Shown piece after piece: positions 48,433 to 60,600 of a DNA stretch of 64,000 nt (positions are counted from its first letter, which is position 1; the number at the start of each line of letters is the position of its first letter). The stretch covers positions 5,342,001 to 5,406,000 of the forward strand of contig OZ026845.1 in the NCBI GenBank assembly GCA_964023205.1, given 5' to 3'. Made by a program: the position numbers and the translations under genes. The notes under the pieces are model-generated. The model saw only the letters and a list, made by a program, of their open reading frames with translations, ran no database searches and had not been told where the DNA came from. This DNA is from Lutraria lutraria (taxonomy: Eukaryota > Mollusca > Bivalvia > Venerida > Mactridae).

Positions 48433-49228
48433 ACTAGACAGATATACATGTACAAAAAGATCTTTGGAAGGCCAACAAAATCAAATCCCCAACAAACATT
48501 AGTGAAACCACTGTACTCATCTGAAATTACATGCTGTTGATGCTTATCGTATGACCAACATAGACTATGTTCGACATGAAAATCAATTGTGATTGTCTGA
48601 AATGTTATTTGTTCTGACATAAAACAGCATTATGTACGGATATGAACGGTTTATGTGATAAATACGGTTGTATGTTTGAAACATTACCCTCAGGGCGTAC
48701 ATTATACCTATCAAAGCTGCTAATTAATTGTTTTGTGTGGTCATTGACATATTAGGAGACAGATAAGTACTCGTCTATGATGTGTCTTTCAATATCGCTT
48801 GGTTGACAATTCTCACGCTTGGCAACTGTATGAAGGAACGACCTTAAACAAACAGTTAAGTTTATCAACATTTTATTGACCTCGACGCCTTTGAACAATG
48901 AACACAATGTTTCAAACTTCAGATCCTAATAATTTATATTGCACCGATTGAATAAAAATCATTTAAAATTGTACATCAATTACATTTTGTTTACTAGTAA
49001 CCTCATTTGATTTCTATCCACCGATGAGTAGTAACGATTGCTGAAAATCCCGTCTGAGCTGTCCGATGAATCCAGCCGTCTGCTACTTCTAGACCAAACT
49101 GGCCCCGAGGTTATTAACGTATTATCAGTTTCCCTTCGTCGGTAAGCAACCGTGGGTATCCGACGATGTCGATACACGGGCTCAAATCTCAAATCCATTC
49201 TCAAAGTGATTAATGTTTGAATACATAA

Positions 49229-49513
49229 TTAGTCTACCACCTTTTTTACCGGAATCTGTACTGCTATGCCTTCGCTAGAGAAGAAAATAGCATACAAAAC
49301 CTTCTTTACACCCCAAAAGCGTTTTGCAATTATTGGCCTATGGCCATGTTTGGTTGCCCATATTTTGTTCCCAACCTTTCTGACAGGTTCAAAATAATGC
49401 ACCCAGGTTTCATCACCATTAATTTTACAAAAACCTTTTTGTCGTATTTTGTGAACAGTTTTAGCAATGTCTTGGCAGGTGAAATACCTTGTGGAGATAG
49501 GGTGTAACCTCAA
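49229..49513 (-). pseudogene. Mariner-family transposase fragment
   Basis: A 94-codon frame contains GDETWVHYFEP, the conserved block around the first catalytic Asp of mariner DDE transposases. The usual following segments are present in order: IWATKHGHRP, then KKVLYAIFFSSEGIAVQIP. The frame stops soon after, well before the second and third catalytic acidic residues, and there is no helix-turn-helix region upstream. It is therefore a dead 3'- and 5'-truncated copy, about 140 bp beyond the stop of the tandem-repeat ORF on the same strand. Confidence 0.8.
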
Positions 49514-49649
49514 TACACAATTCTATTGACTATTTGGGCGAATTTAATAGGGCCAATCTGTTGTACAAGCATATAATATGGTACAGATCTATACGTCACC
49601 AACACAATATAGAGGTTTCAGTTTGGTAACAGTGGTGTAGATTAACCTA

Positions 49650-50399
49650 CTAAGGTGTGTATGCTTGCTGTATACGGTAACGTACTTGATACGGTATCTG
49701 TGTGTATGCGTGCTGTATACGATGACGTACTTGATACGGTATCTTTGTGTATGCGTGCTGTATACGGTAACGTACTTGATACGGTACCTGTGTGTATGCC
49801 TGCTGTATACGGTGACGTACTTGATACGGTACCTGTGTGTATGCGTGCTGTATACGGTGACGTACTTGATACGGTACCTGTGTGTATGCGTACTGTATAC
49901 GGTGACGTACTTGATACGGTACCTGTGTGTATGCGTGCTGTATACGGTAACGTACTTGATACGGTACCTGTGTGTATGCGTGCTGTCTACGGTAACGTAC
50001 TTGATACGGTATCTGTGTGTATGCGTGCTGTATACGGTAACGTACTTGATACGCTACCTGTGTGTATGCGTGCTGTATACGGTAACGTACTTGATACGCT
50101 ACCTGTGTGTATGCGTGCTGTATACGGTAACTTACTTGATACGGTATCTGTGTGTATGCGTGCTGTATACGGTAACGTACTTGATACGGTATCTGTGTGT
50201 ATGCGTGCTGTATACGGTAACGTACTTGATACGGTATCTGTGTGTATGCGTGCTGTATACGGTAACGTACTTGATACGGTACCTGTCTAATGTTTGAATA
50301 ATTGATCAAACGGTGGTTGAATGATTGATGGTAAGGTTTGACACAGTGACAACAAGCGATGATAACAGTGATGGAGACAATCAACAAAGTTAATGTCAT
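49650..50399 (-). CDS. Putative secreted tandem-repeat protein (249 aa, single exon)
   Basis: ATG at 50399 has an in-frame TAA three codons upstream; stop at 49650-49652. Residues 1-19 (MTLTLLIVSITVIIACCHC) form a strong signal peptide, followed by a 21-residue linker (to about 40). Fourteen copies of a 15-residue unit follow, consensus PYQVRYRIQHAYTQI; the last one ends in YTP. The mature protein would be very rich in Tyr, Arg and Gln, strongly basic, without Cys. That composition suits an extracellular structural or adhesive protein, but function is unknown. A TTTATATT box lies about 28 bases before the ATG, and an ATTAAA lies about 100 bases after the stop. Caution: the 45-bp unit is a multiple of three, so other frames are also open, and most differences between units change amino acids. 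The signal peptide outside the repeats is the main argument for a gene. No family recognised. Confidence 0.55.
   Translation of the reverse strand: MTLTLLIVSITVIIACCHCVKPYHQSFNHRLINYSNIRQVPYQVRYRIQHAYTQIPYQVRYRIQHAYTQIPYQVRYRIQHAYTQIPYQVSYRIQHAYTQVAYQVRYRIQHAYTQVAYQVRYRIQHAYTQIPYQVRYRRQHAYTQVPYQVRYRIQHAYTQVPYQVRHRIQYAYTQVPYQVRHRIQHAYTQVPYQVRHRIQQAYTQVPYQVRYRIQHAYTKIPYQVRHRIQHAYTQIPYQVRYRIQQAYTP
49655..50285. repeat. Minisatellite, 14 units of 45 bp
   Basis: Head-to-tail 45-bp units with phrases GTGTATGCGTGCTGTATACG and GTACTTGATACGGTA. Units differ by one to three bases each, so expansion or homogenisation is recent. The two long plus-strand ORFs (210-211 codons) over it come from the same array and lack unique flanks, so I leave them out as genes. 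Confidence 0.92.
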
Positions 50400-50419
50400 T
50401 TGTCGTTAATTAATTAACC

Positions 50420-52370
50420 AAGAAATATAAAAAATCAGTATTTTGTTTTCGTACCAGGAAATAGTTCCTTGATTTAAATTAACAGTTAAGTTATATATTG
50501 TTCTAAACTATGACTAGATTTTCATTATTTGCTTGTTTACGACGGAAGGCTTTTAAATTTATACCAACGGTACATGTTTAACTCTCGACATATTTCATGG
50601 CGTTAAACATTCCGTAGAAACATAACATGTGATGTCGACTTGTGAAAGAGACCGCCAAGAATAGTGACTTCATTTTTTGGGCTAGCTTTGTATAAGGATA
50701 TTCTGTTGTGTTCTGTTATTTATATACAATCATGTCTGTAGATGCTAATTAACAGAGGTTTAATGTTTCAAGCTACGAGACATTTTTACGCGAATAACAT
50801 TTAGTCATTAAAGTGTTTGTTTCTATTTACCAGACCTATTCCCACGTGACCTTTATTAACACCGAGGAATGGTTCATCCACTTTTTTTACTTTACGCACG
50901 CTTCCAAAAAGAAAAAATCCCTAACCAACTACCCTATTTCCAATAAGTCTGTTACCAGAAACAAGCATTTTCTACGCATTAATGTTGAAAAACTGATCTT
51001 CCTTTTTCGTGTATAGCTTTACCGGTTCATTGTAAAATGCCAACAAACCACCTACATCTTACTGAGACTTACGACTCGCACATGTTCGACTAGATACTAG
51101 TAGTCTCAATGAGTCTGGATTACCTGCCCATGATACTACGTGGCCAGAGAAATATTAGGCAGGGAACCAGACTGAGGGAACAAAATAGTTTTAATGCGTG
51201 CTATTAATATGACTACCATGCTACAGTCGGACAGAACTTCTTCGTGACATCTTGAATTGGCGGTACTCGTTGGCTACTAAATGTTGTACTAAAGTCGACC
51301 CACCACACCCAGTGACATAAGATTAACTACTTAAGAGCTTTCTTCGCGTGAATTTCGGATCTGCATGTCAGTTACAAATTCCACCAAGACACATTTGCCA
51401 ACTGTTTGATTGAATGACAATGCATCTTCATCAATTTCGCCTTAAATTATGAACAATAAATGTAAATAGAACGCTGGTTGCATAATTATGCAATAATAAG
51501 GCAATGAAGTGTCACCTTTTACATATATCTGTATATTGGAATACTATACTATTATGTAAACCCAAAACGCCGAGTAACAATGATACATCGAATGACGCGT
51601 TAAAAAATACATATATACATGTATGTATATTAAAATTGTTCGCTCAGATGATGGATTAAAAAGAGTGCTTGAATTAAATTTAATCACGTGATTTGGTTTC
51701 ATGCTAGTGTATGGTTCGAGGTAACCAAGATGATGTATAACTTTTTATTGTTTTGTTGATCACGAGAAGGAAGAATTGTCGTATAAACACATGTTAAACA
51801 TCCGTCATAATTAAACTGTTTAAGTGATATTGTTTTTATATAACAAAGAATGTTCTTTAATACATTTGTAACAACATTGTTGTCATGGTAACGCCATGTC
51901 ATTTCGAATATAAATTTGATTAACGTTCAGCTTTTTTTACAAACGTCCGCTATTTATTAATTCGGTCGAATTTCGTAATTTTATCGATTTAAACTCGTTA
52001 TATGTTTTGTGCGTTATTAGTGTTGGATAATGGGACCAGTTAATAAGTAAATGCTTCGTACATCTCACGTTGACCAGTCAAAATTATTTGCTTACAGAGG
52101 AATGAAATTAACAATTTATACTGTAAACAATGTTATTGGCAACGGAATGAGCATTTCAATTAGTTGAAATGGCCATTCGTTTGATTGCACCTTATCTCAA
52201 AATATTTGGTCGAAATTGGAAAAATCGTATCCACGAATCAAATCTTGATGATGCCGTGAACAATGCATTTTACATGTATGTTAATTACATGTCGTTTCTG
52301 TGTGTTTGACGTCATTTGACGAGATTCAGTTATTTACGACGGCCAGTACACCCAGCATGTTACAAAACAG
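50420..52370. other. No gene seen
   Basis: AT-rich sequence; short ORFs only, with no domain or splice context. Confidence 0.35.
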
Positions 52371-52415
52371 CGCACTAACCACTGGACCACAGTCGCATCG
52401 CCTCTCTATCACAAA
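52365..52415 (-). mobile_element. tRNA-like SINE remnant
   Basis: On the minus strand, GTGGTCCAGTGGTTAGTGCG resembles an A box of the SINE type seen at 42298. The rest is decayed. Confidence 0.4.
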
Positions 52416-52731
52416 GCATAATTCATAGTGTGTCGGTTTAAAACATTTTAACTATTACCCTGTTACGCTTGGCCCAAGTTGAAAAAAATGACACCAAGTG
52501 TCACTTCTGACGTATAATAAACTGAAGCGAGCCATATTTTAAACTATGATTACTATATTGACCTTTTGGGTATACGTAAATTTTGTTACGACACACCTTT
52601 CATATATTAAAAACCGCCAAAGTCAAAAGTCATAGCTACATATAAATGTTTGGTCCCTACCCACTCTCTGTTTATCTGTTCTTTAAGTTAAACGGCCCAT
52701 TTGCCAGCTATGATAATTTCAGAGCCACCCT

Positions 52732-52775
52732 AGAGAGAGAGAGAGAGAGAAAGGGAGAGAGAGAGGGGTGGGTGG
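52732..52775. repeat. GA-rich microsatellite
   Basis: An imperfect (GA)n run, about 40 bp, broken by AAAGG and GGGG. Confidence 0.8.
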
Positions 52776-52794
52776 AGAAGAGATGACACAGGAG

Positions 52795-53015
52795 AACCGA
52801 ACATTTTTCCTGGTCTAATGTTAAGCACCGATACATGCCTCGGTCGTTTTCCTGTTTTTCTTGGCACAGCACATTAATTGGCTTGGTATATATGGTTGTG
52901 AACGGGACACTGAAAAAATATCCCCGAAGTATTCGAAGATGGAGCTGAGATTTGGTCTCAAGACCTTCCTATTGTTAGTTCAGTACGTTACCACTGGATC
53001 ACCGATACTTACTCT
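52795..53015 (-). mobile_element. tRNA-derived SINE, family A, reverse copy
   Basis: Read on the minus strand: TCGGTGATCCAGTGGTAACG, a degenerate B box (TTGAGACCAAATC), AGCTCCATCTTCG, and later a short CCAGGAAAAATGTT tail. This is the family A order, with more divergence than the plus-strand copies. Confidence 0.6.
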
Positions 53016-55470
53016 CTGGTCAACGATTTAAGCATATGATTTCTACAGATACGCCCATGCTCCGGTTTTTTTTCATTTGAAAGTTCAACAACAAGTCGAC
53101 ACAAAGTAAACCCTATCTTTTCACGTAGATAACATAGTTTAAGTTTGATTGATCGACGTATGTGTTTTATTGCGAAATTACGTTTTCACAATATTGTTTA
53201 TAGTGTCGAATTCATAGAACAGATGTGTTGACTTAAATGAAAATATTTTTTGAAAATTAATTTATTCTTTGAACCGGTTTTATATTCACTGACGTCACGG
53301 CTCAGTAAATAAAACAGTCGAATGATGACTAAATGAAATTATAATATTACTGGTAGGAATCTTGATGAATTACGTTGTTGATACAACTTGCTACTTATGG
53401 TAAGAATGATCGACTAACTTCCCACATTGATCTTATTATCACATGATGGATTTGGTATTCTCAAATTAATCGTCGAAACCATGTTCTTTCGTTATCTTTA
53501 ATTGGGGCGTTGTGAAATGTTTATTGCTTGGAAAATCTCGTCATTTTTCCAATCGAATTAATGTTTCCGGTATTTATTTTCTCGCAGTATATTTGAGGCG
53601 CAACGCGAGAAAGGCCCCTTATAATATGAGGCCAAACTTTCCGAAATTGAGTTTTGCAGTAGACACCTAGTTTATCACAAATATATATTCACAAATATAC
53701 TACACTCAATTGCGTTGATATGTGGATTAAAAACTGAAGAAAATTCTTGCTAGAATTAAACATTCAAATCATGATGTTAAAATATGAATTCTTTATCTGT
53801 TATACAACAAATATAAACATTCATGAAATCGGTAAAGAGGACAATTTTATTAGCTATGGCGCTATGCTAATAAATTTGTCCTCTTTACAACAACCAGCCT
53901 TTTTTCTCAAATGTCCACTTGAAAACTAAGATACAAATGTCCTACCCATTCATTTTTATTCCGGGGGTATCCACTTGACCATTTTTTCGGCGGGGGGGGG
54001 GGGGGGGCTCATGTCCAGGGGCTAATGTCCGCATTCCGAACACCACATCTAAACCAGTTCGATGTAAAACAAATAGATCTCGCCACAAAAAAGGCAGTTA
54101 TAATAAATTGGTAATCTTGCTTATGTTATCAATGTCACAGCCAGCAATGAGAAAGGTACGGTTACTTTTTCATTTCATTACAGTTTTGAGAAGTCCACAT
54201 GACCAATGCCATCGAAATTGTTTAAACATAGATTTCAATAAGTTTTCATTGACATATATGTTACATCGTCTCATTATGATTTATGTACCGTGGACTTCAA
54301 ATAATATATTACGGTGTGCCCATAATTAGCATTAATTTGGTAAATAATGTCCTTGTATTAAACTATCCAGTTTGTATGTAATCATTTATAAATTGTGCAC
54401 TTCATGACACGTGTCTGGGGTGTTTTAGATGTTAAGACAGTGACACGATAAACTGTTTTTGTTTGTCATTTTACGGCAACTTTGAAATTTTGAATACACA
54501 GTGTATGTGTCAAAAGCGATATTTAATTATCACGGAAACCTCCTCACGTGAAAATACGTTTTCTGTGAGGTGGGAGGTGCTTAAAGATACGTGTTGTCAC
54601 TGATTTTTGTAAATGCTTAATTATGGTTAAGATGTAACTATCATGGTACATTATGATACTAAATACAAACAGACATCCGTACAAAGCGATTTCAGATGGG
54701 GGGGGGGGGGCTAATATTATAAGATGGAATTTTGGATTTTGTCTAACTATGGCGGGAGAGATCAGCTATAACCCCTTACAAAATTCATTACAGCCTAAAT
54801 AATTGCGGGTGGGGCTAAGCCCCTCCCCTAGATTCCAGGCTCCCAGGACCCTGTACTCATTTGGTTGCAGTAAATAAGAATACTCAGTTCTCATAGAGAC
54901 CATTTACTATTAATTTTGTTAGTGTAAGAATCACTGAAGCTGGCGGTAACTTGTTTAACACATGCGACAGGCGTCAGTATTTCTTTCCATTTCAACCGCT
55001 TCTTTTAGCTTTCGTATTTACGAGGAACATCCAAATATGTGACTTTTATCCCCGAATTTGCTTTTGAATGTAACTGGTACCCGTTTCATTGTCATATCTT
55101 ATATTACAATGTAGCTTATATTGCACTTTTTGTACTAAAATAATCATGTAAATGGTATTAACATTTAAGAACGTTGCCTGTAGTAGCTAACAATATATCT
55201 AATTTATAAAAGTGCTTTATTATTATGATATAATATATCTATATATTTGATAAAGCAATTTTTATTTACACGAAGATGTGTTTTAATGAAACAGGCCCTA
55301 GGGTCGCAATAATTGTTAGCTAATGTTTGTTAAGATTGGTAAATAAAAAAAGTTGTGCCTTTAAGTAAAACAACTGATATTCCGTCCCTCGACACAACGA
55401 GGCTCTTAGTAATTTATTATACTGATATGCATAACTAGCCACGCTATTTGCCTCATTTGGCGGGTAAGGC
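53016..55470. other. No gene; two poly-G tracts
   Basis: AT-rich sequence with G runs at 53992-54007 (16 G) and 54698-54710 (13 G). No convincing exon on either strand. Confidence 0.4.
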
Positions 55471-55479
55471 GTAAAATAT

Positions 55480-55595
55480 GTTTGTTTCTGGTTACCCGGC
55501 CGACCTTATTTTTAGACGTTTTATAAGACCCGAAGAACGATACATCTACTCCGACCTACCTATCTGTTTTAAAGAGCATGTAACCAGAAAAACAG
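55480..55595. repeat. Short TIR repeat (GTTTGTTTCTGGTTAC)
   Basis: GTTTGTTTCTGGTTACCCGG on the left and GTAACCAGAAAAACAG on the right form an inverted pair. A related element lies at about 56818-57005 (GTTTGTTTCTGGTTACATG to CGGGTAACCAAAATAAA). Both look like small MITEs, comparable in design to 16182-16463. Confidence 0.5.
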
Positions 55596-56529
55596 TTTTT
55601 TGGATAGATTGATAGATAATTAGTCATGTAAGACGAGTACAATAATGCACATGGTCACATACATGCATACAATGAAATTAACAAGAGGCCTTATAACATA
55701 TCTATCTACGGAGTGAAATTTTATACCTCGCCAAACTGAAATGAGACATTAACTTGAAATAATGTGTACGACAAATATGTAACTTTGTTTCATAGAGATC
55801 GCCTTTAAGTCGGCCATGCGGTCGAATGCGTAAATAACATGATGAAATGACAAGGAAAATGTAAGAATGCAAAAAAATGCAGGTTTATTTTATACTAAAT
55901 CAGGCGTAACCAATTTGAATATATTTTACTTGCAGCGAAACTCAGTTTGGATTTATGGTTTCCTTGGACAATAAATTACTTATCTAAGACAAAATGTGCA
56001 TAAATTCAACCCTAGTTTACGCATGATTTATACAAAAATGTATAAGCAAATAGCAGCTTACACAATCACACAGCAAACTTCAAAATAAATAAGTACCGTT
56101 TTATATCATAAAACTTGAATATTTGACGTCATTAACTAAATGCTGAACATTTTATCAACAAAAGATTCTTAATTCCCCTGTATTTAGTGCGTATTAATAT
56201 GTTAATAATTACATGTATTAAACTATTCTTGTCTAATTGCTGAACAAAAATATTAATTATATGTAGTTTTTAAGTAAATGAGAATGATTTATAACTGAGC
56301 ACTTCTATACTGCGTGATTTGATTCTGTTTTGTTCATGGAGCTTTAATGCCTTTTTAGTTTTTAACGATATTTCAGTTACTGGTTTATATATACGGCGGC
56401 TGGTTCAGCTAACCTGTAATCCTGGACTGTATTCTAACCAGTACTAACTTACCCTCTTACAATGAGTCGGAAACTTCTCCACATATGAAGGAAAATTGAC
56501 ATGTTTGTCAAATTTTCTTGGAAGGGTAT

Positions 56530-56632
56530 GGCCTGTCGTGATCGGGGTTCGAACCCGGATCTCTGGGTTACAAGGCCAGCACATGTACTAACCACTGAAT
56601 CACACCGTGATTCAGTGGTTAGTACATGTGCT
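56530..56632. mobile_element. SINE head ending in a perfect 26-bp palindrome
   Basis: On the minus strand a tRNA-like head has GTGATTCAGTGGTTAGTACA and a good B box, GATCCGGGTTCGAACCCCGA (about 56535-56610). Its A-box end is duplicated in inverted orientation: 56578-56603 and 56607-56632 are perfect reverse complements separated by three bases (ACC). Overlapping ORFs on both strands mirror each other for this reason. Confidence 0.8.
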
Positions 56633-56817
56633 CGCCTTGAACTGTACATGTGCTGTACATGTGCTGGCAACCGCAACAATCAATCCCGTAGGCCTACTAA
56701 TAATACCAACATGTATGTACTAGTGCTGCCAGTTTCGCTCTTTATTAGTTCCGTAACATCTTTTAGTCGGTAAACATCGTGAAAAATAGTAAGATTGTAT
56801 CTTGTTAGGCCTAAACA

Positions 56818-57005
56818 GTTTGTTTCTGGTTACATGCTCATTAAAAATAGGGTAGATAGGGCGGGGCTTGTTTTGACTGTTGAAAGAAGTGTGTGTGGAA
56901 AGGTAAAAGAAAAGCTTGAAAATAGATGTACCGTTCCTCGGGCTAAATAAAAAGTCCGTAGAGTCGCGGGGAAAATTAGGGTCGGGTAACCAAAATAAAA
57001 AAAAA
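56818..57005. repeat. Short TIR repeat, second copy
   Basis: Begins GTTTGTTTCTGGTTACATGC and ends GGGTCGGGTAACCAAAATAA. Same family as 55480-55595 but with a longer interior. Confidence 0.45.
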
Positions 57006-57666
57006 CATTTTACGCCTTACTTTCAAATGAATGTTCATAGATTATTAAAAGTACAAATTTGAAGTTTAATATCTTGAAAACAATGTTATATTCCTCATCA
57101 TTATTACATTATTTATTTTGATTTATGTTTATTCTTCACACTGAAACCCACGTGACAAATAATTATAACGCAATTAACGTAACAGTTTCATTTAATTATC
57201 ATCGTAATGTATTACACAAAGATCACAAGGCCTAGATTTATTAGTTTTGACTTTAAGTGTATAAAGCTATACCTGACAAGAATTGCTACATGAATATCAA
57301 AAAGTGCGGAAAATCACATTGTTTTTATAATCCTTTAGTGTTTTAACAAAAAAAAACTATCTCTGTTATTTAACAAACATGAGTGTTACAAGTAACCAGG
57401 ACAAAGCGTTCCTTTGCATTTTATTCCTCTGTTTAATGATTCAAGTAGCGTTTGCTTAATTCAAACATGTCCCGCCCACTGCCTTGTAAAAGAGGAAAAC
57501 TATTCCTGGTTATTCCCGAGTTATCTCTCTTTCATTTCTATTTATACACGTAGTTGCGGCTTATTAAATTTTACAGGTTGCTTCCGATATTCATTATTTG
57601 AATAAGACTGTCTGATTTAGCTTTACACGTTTTAGTGCGATGTAGGAGTTTAAAATCTCAGAAAAA

Positions 57667-60600
57667 ATGGCAAGCGTGGAGCGTCCATGTTTCTTTGTAA
57701 TATTTGCTAGTTCTTTTATTTGTACTAATTGTTGTATTATACTTATGTATGTTACAGCTATCGTTGTTCGGTTAGCTGACGGAGATAACCGATCTACGGG
57801 ACGGGTAGAAATATCGAGGAATGGTACACACTGGGGCACAGTTTGTGACGATCTCTGGTCCGACAAGGAAGCACAAGTCGTCTGTAGACAATTAAACTTC
57901 AAATGGGGAAAGGTAAGCTGTCTAAGATATGGTCAAACGTTGAACAAAACGGACGGACAAAGAACTTAACAAATGTGATTGTGATTTAAAGAGCAAATGC
58001 TCGACTAAGTCCTCACTCACAAACCACTGACCGATATGTATGCACACTTATTATCGTTCAATTAATTACCCGATCAATGCTTATCTGAACAATCTCCACA
58101 ACAAATTTGCTTCATGCACACCAAGAATTGTTTTTTTGTGTGTAGATGGGGTTATAACCTTAATGAGATTCGAACTCCAAATCTCCGGGCCTAGCCACCG
58201 ACATTAGCTTTGCTTTAAGTATGAATTGAACATGCCCTTAAGTGAATGTCCGGTATGAAAGGCTGCACGTCTAAAGGAATTGAGTGAATTAGTGTTCAGT
58301 AAATATTTCTGTGTACTGATCAAACACATTCAACACTATTTTAAGTCGACCAGACTCAAATGTTTTGGAAGCTGGTCTATAGTTCAGCTTTCCATAGCCG
58401 TCACTCGCTCGGCACACATAAATTTTTATGCAGACCAAAGTACAACGTTTTCTACATCAACTATGTAAATATAAAACTGGTTCCTGTTCCATGTTACAAT
58501 GCGAGTCTATGTAAGTTCAGCTTCTATGAGTACTTTCAGTTCTTTGATAATGAAATTGATTATTTTTGCACGTGTGCGGTCACACCGAAAGCGCATGCGT
58601 CATGTGGTAAATTATCATGCGGGTTTTGTCTTACGTACATGCGCATGCTTTCAACCTTGCTTGATCATGATGACGTACTAGTTAAAGTATGTAATGAATC
58701 TTTAAAAAAAATAGAAAATAGAAAGATTATCTTTCTGTCCAAGAAAGTTATTCTAACGGACGAAACAAATACAATATTCCATATAACTTCTACGATGTTT
58801 AGAAAAGATTAGTTTTACCATGGTTATTTGACAAGTGATACACAACTTCCGGTTTGAGATTCATCTAGAACAAACATCCCGGATGTGATCTTGATTAATG
58901 AATTAGGTTTGAAACCATATTAAAACTAATATTAAATGGTTAATTATACAAATATTGTGGTACTCTTCGATCTTGGCTTTATAATTGCCTTTCCTTTTTC
59001 CTTTTTTTTAAATTCAATGTAATGCACGTAGGCGTTCAAAATCATTGACATGTGCACGTGGCCTTTGCTTTATGTTTAACTTTTCTAAGTATCTTAGTAT
59101 TTTAATTCATACATTAAGGCGATTTTGGGTTGTGTCTATTTATTTAAAGCTAACCGTCATTTACATGACAAGAAAACTGACCGATTAAATCAGAAAATTT
59201 AATGCAATGAATCAGCGTCGGCAAAGTCCATACAGAAGGCTGACCACGGACCCAGTTTTGATCAATTTCAAACAATAATTAACTGAAAAATCCGATTTAT
59301 CAAAAGGCATTTATAAATATATCAGTCAATTATTCAATTTACCAAAAAAAAGAGGTCAACGTAATTCAGAACATTTGACAGATTCAATTACAGTGTAATA
59401 TATTTATTTACAAAGTATGTTTTGTACGTGATTTCTTCAAGGAAACCTTTAATCTTTATCCATAAATTAAGTAAAATACTAGAACATGTGCGTGCTTTGT
59501 ATTTTATTGTGCACAGACGGCGTTGGTGTTTCATTTCATGAAACGTGGTATTTCGTAATAAATCATAATCCTACGGGCGGTTATTGCTCATTACTTCAAT
59601 TAATGAGTTCACCAATCCATTGCAAAACTACGATGTTCCTTTACAATCTTGTCTCGTTCAGATTTCTAATACTCTCAAAGGGCACATTAATTCATAACAT
59701 GATTACTAAGAGGGCAACATTGCATCTGATGTCAACTCCCACCTATCTCTGACAAACACTAGTAGTAAGTCTCTTACCGAGGAACTGAAGTAGGTATTTA
59801 AACGGAACTGATGTACATTGATTAAATCCTTTGTATATATGTTCATACAAAGGGACACGGCAAGAACCACGACTCTACAAGATCAAATACCACCTGGCTG
59901 ACATCACACCTGATCCGCCTTTGCGTATTGCTAGAACAACTAGAGGCAACCCACAGCAGTTCTGCCGGATAACCTGTAGAAAGACTACTAGTATAATGTA
60001 CCAGAACAGCTTTTCCACTCCAACATTGGAAGGTTTCAAGACTACGCAACTGGAGATACCAACACCTTTTTATTCTGTTTTTAAAGATGTACATAGATGG
60101 ATATTAAGTTGTTTAAGGTAAACCTAAGTTCATCGCGATTATGCTCTAAGAAGAGTGAGGCGATTATTGAAGACCAAGCTGAATTATTGTGAATAAATGG
60201 TGAACATCTTATCAAATTATACAACAAACTAGAGATACCTTAAGCTATCTTGAGTCCTATTAGATATCTTACCCCAAGGGCTATACTCTATGCTGTTGAT
60301 TGTCCTGGCGATCTTTTGAAGTCCAAATAAATGACAGTTTTGTGATATGAGTACAATATGTAGATCTATGTATTTCCATTAGATTAGCTTAATACAACAA
60401 ACCGCTTCCCTTGTCAATGAAGTAGTCATCATTAGTGTCAACGCTCGTACTTACTTTCAGTCATTTGGTTTATAACCAGAATAGTGTTTTGATTAGGTGT
60501 CAGGTTTGCCATGCGTACCATTACAACGCATGTATTTGAAACAAGAACTGCATACCATAACTGTGCCCGTTTGTTTGTGACATTTTTTTTGTATTTGTTT

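Noticed and set aside
49655..50297. Two plus-strand ORFs of 210-211 codons over the minisatellite
   Set aside because: They lie wholly within the 45-bp array, have no unique flanking sequence or signal peptide, and stay open only because the period is a multiple of three. The minus-strand frame with a unique signal peptide is the better candidate.
56449..56773. ORFs of 76 and 90 codons with similar protein phrases on opposite strands
   Set aside because: The similarity is produced by the 26-bp palindrome and the SINE head.
58360..58812. 150-codon plus-strand ORF in an SRCR intron
   Set aside because: No signal peptide, domain or matching splice sites. It runs through a dispersed GGTTCC-type repeat and overlaps two other open frames.
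59843..60094. 83-codon minus-strand ORF
   Set aside because: It is antisense to the better-supported LINE remnant on the plus strand.
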